Assembly: GCA_958295665.1 (NCBI GenBank)
Contig: OY282558.1
Coordinates: 112,520,838 to 112,584,837 of the forward strand
Length of the DNA: 64,000 bases
Direction of reading: 5' to 3'
Origin: Tipula vernalis
Taxonomy: Eukaryota > Arthropoda > Insecta > Diptera > Tipulidae
Under the pieces are notes generated by a model. It saw nothing but the letters and a program-made list of their open reading frames with translations. It was not told the DNA's origin and did not search any database. This document shows positions 58,801 to 64,000 of the stretch, in pieces; positions within the stretch are counted from its first letter, which is position 1; each line of letters begins with the position of its first letter. A program made the translations under genes and the position numbers.

Positions 58801-60597
58801 CACACATATTGGCAGATATTTCGAAAAAATCTATGTGAGTTAAATCAGTTACCCATTCCACGATTTTTATTTGAAGATTTTGTTCCGGATAGCGTAATAG
58901 AACTACATGGTTTCGCTGATGCGTGTGAAACGGCCTATGGTACGGCAATTTACACCAGATGTAGACAACCGAACGGGCGGTTCCTAACCAGCAACTTTTA
59001 TGCTCTAAGTCAAGAGTAGCACCACTACACAAATCTACGATACCACGCTTAGAACTAGCGGCGGCATTATTAACGGCACAATTGATCACACAAGTTCGTG
59101 CCATTGTTAATTTTCCTATCATTGATATAATTTACTAAACGGACTCAATAATTGTCCTCCATTGGCTGAAATCGTCACCCTCACATTTGAAAACATTTGT
59201 GGCAAACAGAGTTACACAAATACCAGAACTAACGAATTCTCAACAATGGTATCATATTGAGTCGACACAAAACCCTGCAGATGTCGTATCTCGAGGAAAA
59301 ACGCCAGCAGATTTGATACGATGCGATTTATAGTTTCATGGGCCGCCAATGTTACAGTCTTCAAAGACCCAATGGCTTATTTCGAGGACTCCATCCGTTT
59401 CTGACCATAAACACTGCGAATATAAAAGGGTTACGACTTTGACAACTGTACCTGCACAAAAAGACAATTTTCTATCAAAAATGAAATATATCAATAACTA
59501 CCAGAAATTAAGAAGAGTGATGGCATATGTCAGCAGATTCGTGAATAATATACGCAAGAAGAACCACGAACGAATCACAGGACCTCTGAACAGTCATGAC
59601 GTCAACGAAGGTTTCCAACGTATTATTCATCTCGTTCAATTGGAATGCTTCAAGGATATAAAAATTAGGCTTCAAAGGAAGGACTTCCGTATGCACTCAA
59701 ACCAATTAAGAAGTCTATCACTTTCCCTTGATGCGAATGATCTGATTCGAATCGGTGGTAGATTGCAGTTTTCCTCACTGCCATACTCTACGAAACATCC
59801 TATCTTACTTCCTTCCTCCCATCCATTTACCAAAACTCTGCTTACATATTTTCACACAAAGTATCTTCATGTTGGCCCCCAAGCATTGTTGGCAACGGTT
59901 CGAGAACAGTTTTGGCCAATCCTTGGTCGAAAATTAGCAGCCCAAATATTTCGAGATTGCATCCGATGTCGCCGAGTTAACCCTACTTCAATAGTACAAC
60001 AGATGGGCAATTTACCGAAGGAGCGAGTTGTAGCAGCGCCACCATTCCACTGTATTGGAATTGATTTTTGTGGTCCATTTTACATCACGCAAAGAATTCG
60101 TGGCCGAGCACCAAATAAAACGTATCTCTGCATCTTCGTCTGTTTTGCAACCAAAGCCGTACATTTGGAATTAGCTGCAGATCTTTCATCGGCTGCCTTC
60201 CTGGGTGCATCTAGACGTTTTTGTGCCACAAGAAGAGTATGTAGGAAGGTGTTCTCTGATAATGGTACAAACTTCGTGGGGGCAAATTCTGAATTAAACC
60301 AGTGGTACCAACTTCTTCAAGGCTCCAATTTGCAGCAGGGCATAAAAAATATGTGTCAAGAAGATACAATTCAATGGACTTTCGCACCACCACGGTCTTC
60401 GCATTTTGGCGGCCTTTATGAAATTTCATCTGCGTCGTGTCATGGGTAACGAAGTCTTTACATACGAAGGATTAAACATGCTGTGTAAACAAGTGAAAGC
60501 CATTTTGAACTCCCGGCCCATAACACCACTCACCTCAGTTCCCGATGGTACAGCAATTCTTACTCATGGACATTTTTTGATGCGTACCGAACACTGA
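58801..60597 (+). pseudogene. pol: BEL/Pao RNase H and integrase remnant
   Basis: The RNase H begins with ELHGFADACETAYGTAIYT (about 58903) and continues in pieces: RLELAAALLTAQL, then NPADVVSRG near 59271. From 59349 a 366-codon frame carries the integrase: the zinc-binding part H-T-K-Y-L-H-V-G...CIRCRR, then GIDFCGPF, FSDNGTNFVGAN and APPRSSHFGGLYE, so the D-D-E triad is still present. A frameshift at about 60440 is followed by FHLRRVMGNEVFTYEGLN and ILNSRPITPL. The C-terminus stops at GHFLM, well before the normal end, and an LTR-like repeat follows 30 bases later. Confidence 0.87.
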
Positions 60598-60626
60598 TCA
60601 ATCGGTCTTTAAAGTCGATAAAATAT

Positions 60627-60999
60627 TGTTACGTGTTTGCCTCTTCAATTAAGGTTCGTATCACTGGATTGTGAATAATACAAAATCAATTTAGTTTATC
60701 TCCGACGAATTTATTTATTTCACAAAATTTATTACAACACAGTTTATCAATAAAAATTCAAAAAATCACTTTATATAAATATTCACACTGTCGCTTACCA
60801 AATATTACTGTTACAATTCGACTTCGTTCTCCTTTTTATATACACAAACCAAACTTCTAGAAAGCTCATGACTATTCCAGTTAGAATAGCGTAGAAACAT
60901 TACGTAACAATTTTATCATGGAAAATTCCATTTTAGTACAGTTAAACATTGAGCTATTAATTTAACTTCTTCTATTACACACTAGGTGTCACCGTCACA
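60627..60999 (+). repeat. LTR-like repeat, copy 2
   Basis: 373 bp starting TGTTACG and ending CGTCACA, same orientation as 2010-2478 and flanked by ATAT on both sides. It follows the truncated BEL integrase, where a 3' LTR would be expected, but the pol C-terminus and a purine tract are missing. It may therefore be the 3' LTR after an internal deletion, or an independent insertion. Confidence 0.65.
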
Positions 61000-63888
61000 A
61001 TATCTATTCGACATTTTCGTTTTTTTTTTCGTCTAATTGGGCCGGTCCCCAAATTTTATATTTATAACCGCGCGCACTATTATAAATATAAAATTTAATT
61101 TAAAATCGATCATTTAGGTACCATCTATACCCAACCCTTTAAAATTACACATTTGTTCTTAATTTTTATTGCATAATCCTTCAATTTAAAATACTTACAG
61201 TTATTTAAACTTAAATAAATCTTTAGCTTAATATAAAATTTTAAAAAAATGATCATATAAAATGATTTTTATAAAAAATTGTGATTCGGCCTCTAATATA
61301 GACAAATTATTTAATCTGTGTAGTGAAATATGTTAGCTCGACAAAATTACAAAAAAAAATTGGTTTGGCAGTTTTCTCTTCCACTGCAAACTACTATATT
61401 TTAGACTCGAATGGACCCAAAATTTAATACAGACCTTTTCTGTCTTTTTACAAAATTTCGATCAACACTATCAACTTTTGTGAGAATGGGAGGCAAAACA
61501 ATAACAAAAAAAATGTATGACTGGATGGACGAAAGGACGGATCCGACATTTTTTTAATCAATGTTTTTGAGCCCTGGTAAGCTAATTCGTCGAGAAATGT
61601 GAAAATCTTGAATAAAATTTGTATTCGCAATTTATACTTACCCAATTTATAACATAGTGGGGAAAGTAAAATTAATAAATGAACCGAATCACAAATTATT
61701 ATAAAAACCATTCGATTTGATACGTACGTTTTATATTAATATTTATATGAATGATGCAAATTGTATTTGTATTATATTTTGTTGGAATTAATTGGTAGGA
61801 AAATTCAAATGATTAAATGTGTAAATCGTATTGGAATTTATTTTGTAATTTTGTTAAGAACGTCAACCGTAAACTGTTAATTTATTTACATTAAGGTGGA
61901 GTCCTAGCAAAAAAAGTTATTTTGCTTAAATTGCTCCCTAACATCTCTAGAATATGGAACTATACTTGTTTTTCGAAATTCAAACTCTAAGTTTACCTAC
62001 TGAGCCTTTTTCGAAGCAGGTACTGCCTGTAGGTTTTAGCGCGTATTAAGCTATAACGGTTTTATTGGTTTTTCCACCTTTTTTTCGAGCAGCTACTGCA
62101 CAAATACCCTAGAGAATGTTTTTTTTAATGTTAGAGTGTATGAATAATAAGCATGATACTAAGATATTAGTTGTAATACGTTATTTTTCAAATTATTTAT
62201 TAAAAAATGGCTTCAATTATAGACGTCGATATTTTACACTTGTCTACGGATTATCAAGGCTTTCAAATATTTTCTTCTGAAAACAAACTTTTATGTTTCA
62301 AAATATTTTCTTCAAAGAAACTTTATATTCAATTAAATATTTTGAAACGTGAAAGTTTATTTTTAGAAGAAAATATTTTAAAATTTTGGTAATAGTGTAC
62401 AATACCGAAATACATATTGACGAAAATTTAATAAAAAAATCTAAGTTATTATGTTGTTATTAATTAAAGCTATTCTTAATAAATATTTCAACAAAAATTA
62501 ATATTTTAATTAATTTTTAAATGAATTGTTTGTTATATTTTATTTGTGACTTAATTTTCAAAGGGCTTGAATTAGTTTATTAAAACGTATTTTTCACTAA
62601 AATCCAGTTAAGGCTTTGAGTTCATTTGGTCCTTAGGTTGAATTCATCAATTTACAAGGTGAAATGGAAACCCGCATAAATTTTTAGATATTGTATAGCC
62701 AGTAGAATTTGTTTTACCCCACCCTGAATTTAAAGCCAGGAACGTCTTTCTCGGTGAGTGGAATTTTAATTTTTTGAATTTGAATTTAAAATTAGTGTTG
62801 TTATGTTGGTGTGTTGCTTGTTAACTAATTTAATTTTAATTTGTAAATTATTTTTCAGTTATTAACTTTTAATTATGTATAAAATGTATCAAGAGTTTTT
62901 ATGTTATAGGGGAACTCTGATTTTCCTCAATTTTAAGCTTTTTGTTTTAAATAATACTTGAATTAAAATTGGTTATTGTTGTTTGTACGAGGTTGAATGA
63001 ATGTAAAATTCTGATATATTTAATTATAACGTATTGTAATCCCTATTATATGTAGATGTAGTATTTTTGTTGTATTGTTTCAGGGTTGCTCTTTCTCAGA
63101 ATATATTTTTTGTTATTATTATTAAGTTGATGGGGACTAAATGTTTAAAATCTGGATCTTTTAAATTACTTTATGTATTTCAAATGTAACTTATAATGTA
63201 ACACATTTTATCATCAACAATCAACCAAAAGTAAAACACAATTTTATTCTTGTCCTGATGATTGATTTAAAAAAATACTCGTTTAGTCTATTAAATTACA
63301 CCTGAACTTAATACAATTCGTCTCAATTAGTCGACTTACGAATATAACGACAGCGAAACAAGGAACTCGAATAGTTGTTGACACATTTGTAAACAAGTAA
63401 ACAGATGATTAGCCGAGAAATCGTAATAAACGGTTTAACATCGGCAACCATTTTATTATAAAATTAACCCTAAAAACGGATACCAAAAACATGTCACCCC
63501 ATAAAATGTATCAATTAAATTATTTTTATTCAAACAGTTTTGAATTGTGTTACCTTACAAAGTAAACATAAAACTTTATTAATTTACCATTCTTTCATTA
63601 CCTAAAAGCCAATTAATCAAGATAATAGAATCAAGTATCCCAGAAATTTTTAAATCTTCTTATCAAGCTACCCGCGGCAATAAGGCCGATACCGATGTTG
63701 TTGTTTTTTTTGTTAATTTGGATAAAACCTGAAAATGAAAGAAAGCAAATTATATTTTCTTGGAAAAATGCAACAAAAACCTTTGATATCACAAAATATT
63801 ATGTCGTGAAAAATGTTTCAATAAAGCGTCTTTTCGATAATTAACTAAATTAGGTGAAATTTAGCATTAGAAGAGGCATGTTAAAACA
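61000..63888. other. 2.9-kb AT-rich stretch without genes
   Basis: No open frame has recognisable features. The 61-codon frame at 62207-62392 runs through a hairpin and is not a gene. A T-run occurs near 61020. It is probably intergenic or intronic. Confidence 0.55.
62266..62376. repeat. Hairpin with ~43-bp arms
   Basis: AATATTTTCTTCTGAAAAC...GTTTCAAAATATTT (about 62266-62308) is mirrored by the reverse complement of AATATTTTCTTCTAAAAAT...GTTTCAAAATATTT (about 62332-62375). The loop is about 22 bases. Confidence 0.75.
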
Positions 63889-64000
63889 TAAGATTAGGTT
63901 AGGTTATGGTGGCGGTCGAAAGAAGACCGGCTTAGAAACAGACATCCACACCATTAATCACCATTAGGTCACATCCACACCATTAATTATTATTTTTTAC
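63889..64000 (-). mobile_element. 3' tail of another LOA-like LINE, cut by window edge
   Basis: On the minus strand the sequence ends GCCACCATAACCTAACCTAAT, close to the tail GCCACTCTAATCTAACCTAACC of the LINE at 52045-52066. A direct repeat ACATCCACACCATTAAT (63944 and 63971) lies inside. The rest of the element would be beyond the window. Confidence 0.45.

Noticed and set aside
62207..62392. 61-codon open frame as a small gene
   Set aside because: It runs through a hairpin whose arms explain its low-complexity composition; there is no family feature.

Overview
The window looks like an insect chromosome, most likely a fly (Diptera). It is AT-rich, carries long (TA)n tracts, has 55-58 nt GT-AG introns inside a transposon gene, and its LINE tails are of the CTAACCTAACC type common in flies. 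The order is an inference from style and is not proven. I recognise no host gene. Every coding region I can support belongs to a transposable element (TE), so this is a nested TE accumulation such as pericentromeric or intronic heterochromatin.

Layout. 0.4-11.2 kb: a decayed Ty3/gypsy retrotransposon (LTR-like and PBS-like sequence at 1.1-1.6 kb, gag-protease-RT-integrase at 6.05-9.7 kb). It is interrupted by an LTR-like repeat (2.0-2.5 kb) and a 2.9-kb weakly periodic AT-rich block, and is accompanied by three copies of a ~550-bp dispersed repeat. 11.6-11.9 kb: a tRNA-like SINE head and a small hairpin element. 12.65-18.0 kb: a decayed 5.35-kb DNA transposon with terminal inverted repeats (TIRs) and a 4-bp duplication (ATGC), holding large palindromes and a minus-strand C2H2 gene remnant. 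19.2-21.2 kb: a PIF/Harbinger transposase remnant, then a Penelope-like RT plus GIY-YIG remnant. 21.3-23.3 kb: a Mutator-like (MULE) element with a FLYWCH finger and a near-perfect 176-bp palindrome. 23.57-29.03 kb: a nearly intact autonomous Helitron with both termini and a 1,290-codon Rep-helicase frame, broken only by one 1-nt frameshift near its N-terminus.

29.0-33.2 kb: no recognisable genes. 33.2-45.5 kb: an old minus-strand Helitron split by two insertions at almost the same base: a Jockey-clade LINE (34.57-38.06 kb, ORF2 fully open, poly-A, 9-bp duplication) and a 5.98-kb DNA transposon with CACTG termini and two gene remnants (38.07-44.05 kb). 45.46-53.04 kb: a giant foldback element with inverted arms of about 1-1.3 kb, carrying tandem ~160-bp units and a captured reverse-transcriptase fragment. 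It is interrupted by a complete LOA/R1-group LINE (47.1-52.07 kb) with a perfect 15-bp duplication. 55.7-60.6 kb: a decayed BEL/Pao retrotransposon, followed by a second copy of the LTR-like repeat seen at 2.0 kb. 61.0-64.0 kb: AT-rich, with one hairpin and the 3' tail of another LINE at the window edge.

The genes do not form a host pathway; each acts only for its own element. The relative ages can be read from nesting and decay: old Helitron, gypsy, BEL, MULE and Penelope copies; younger Jockey LINE, LOA LINE and Helitron.
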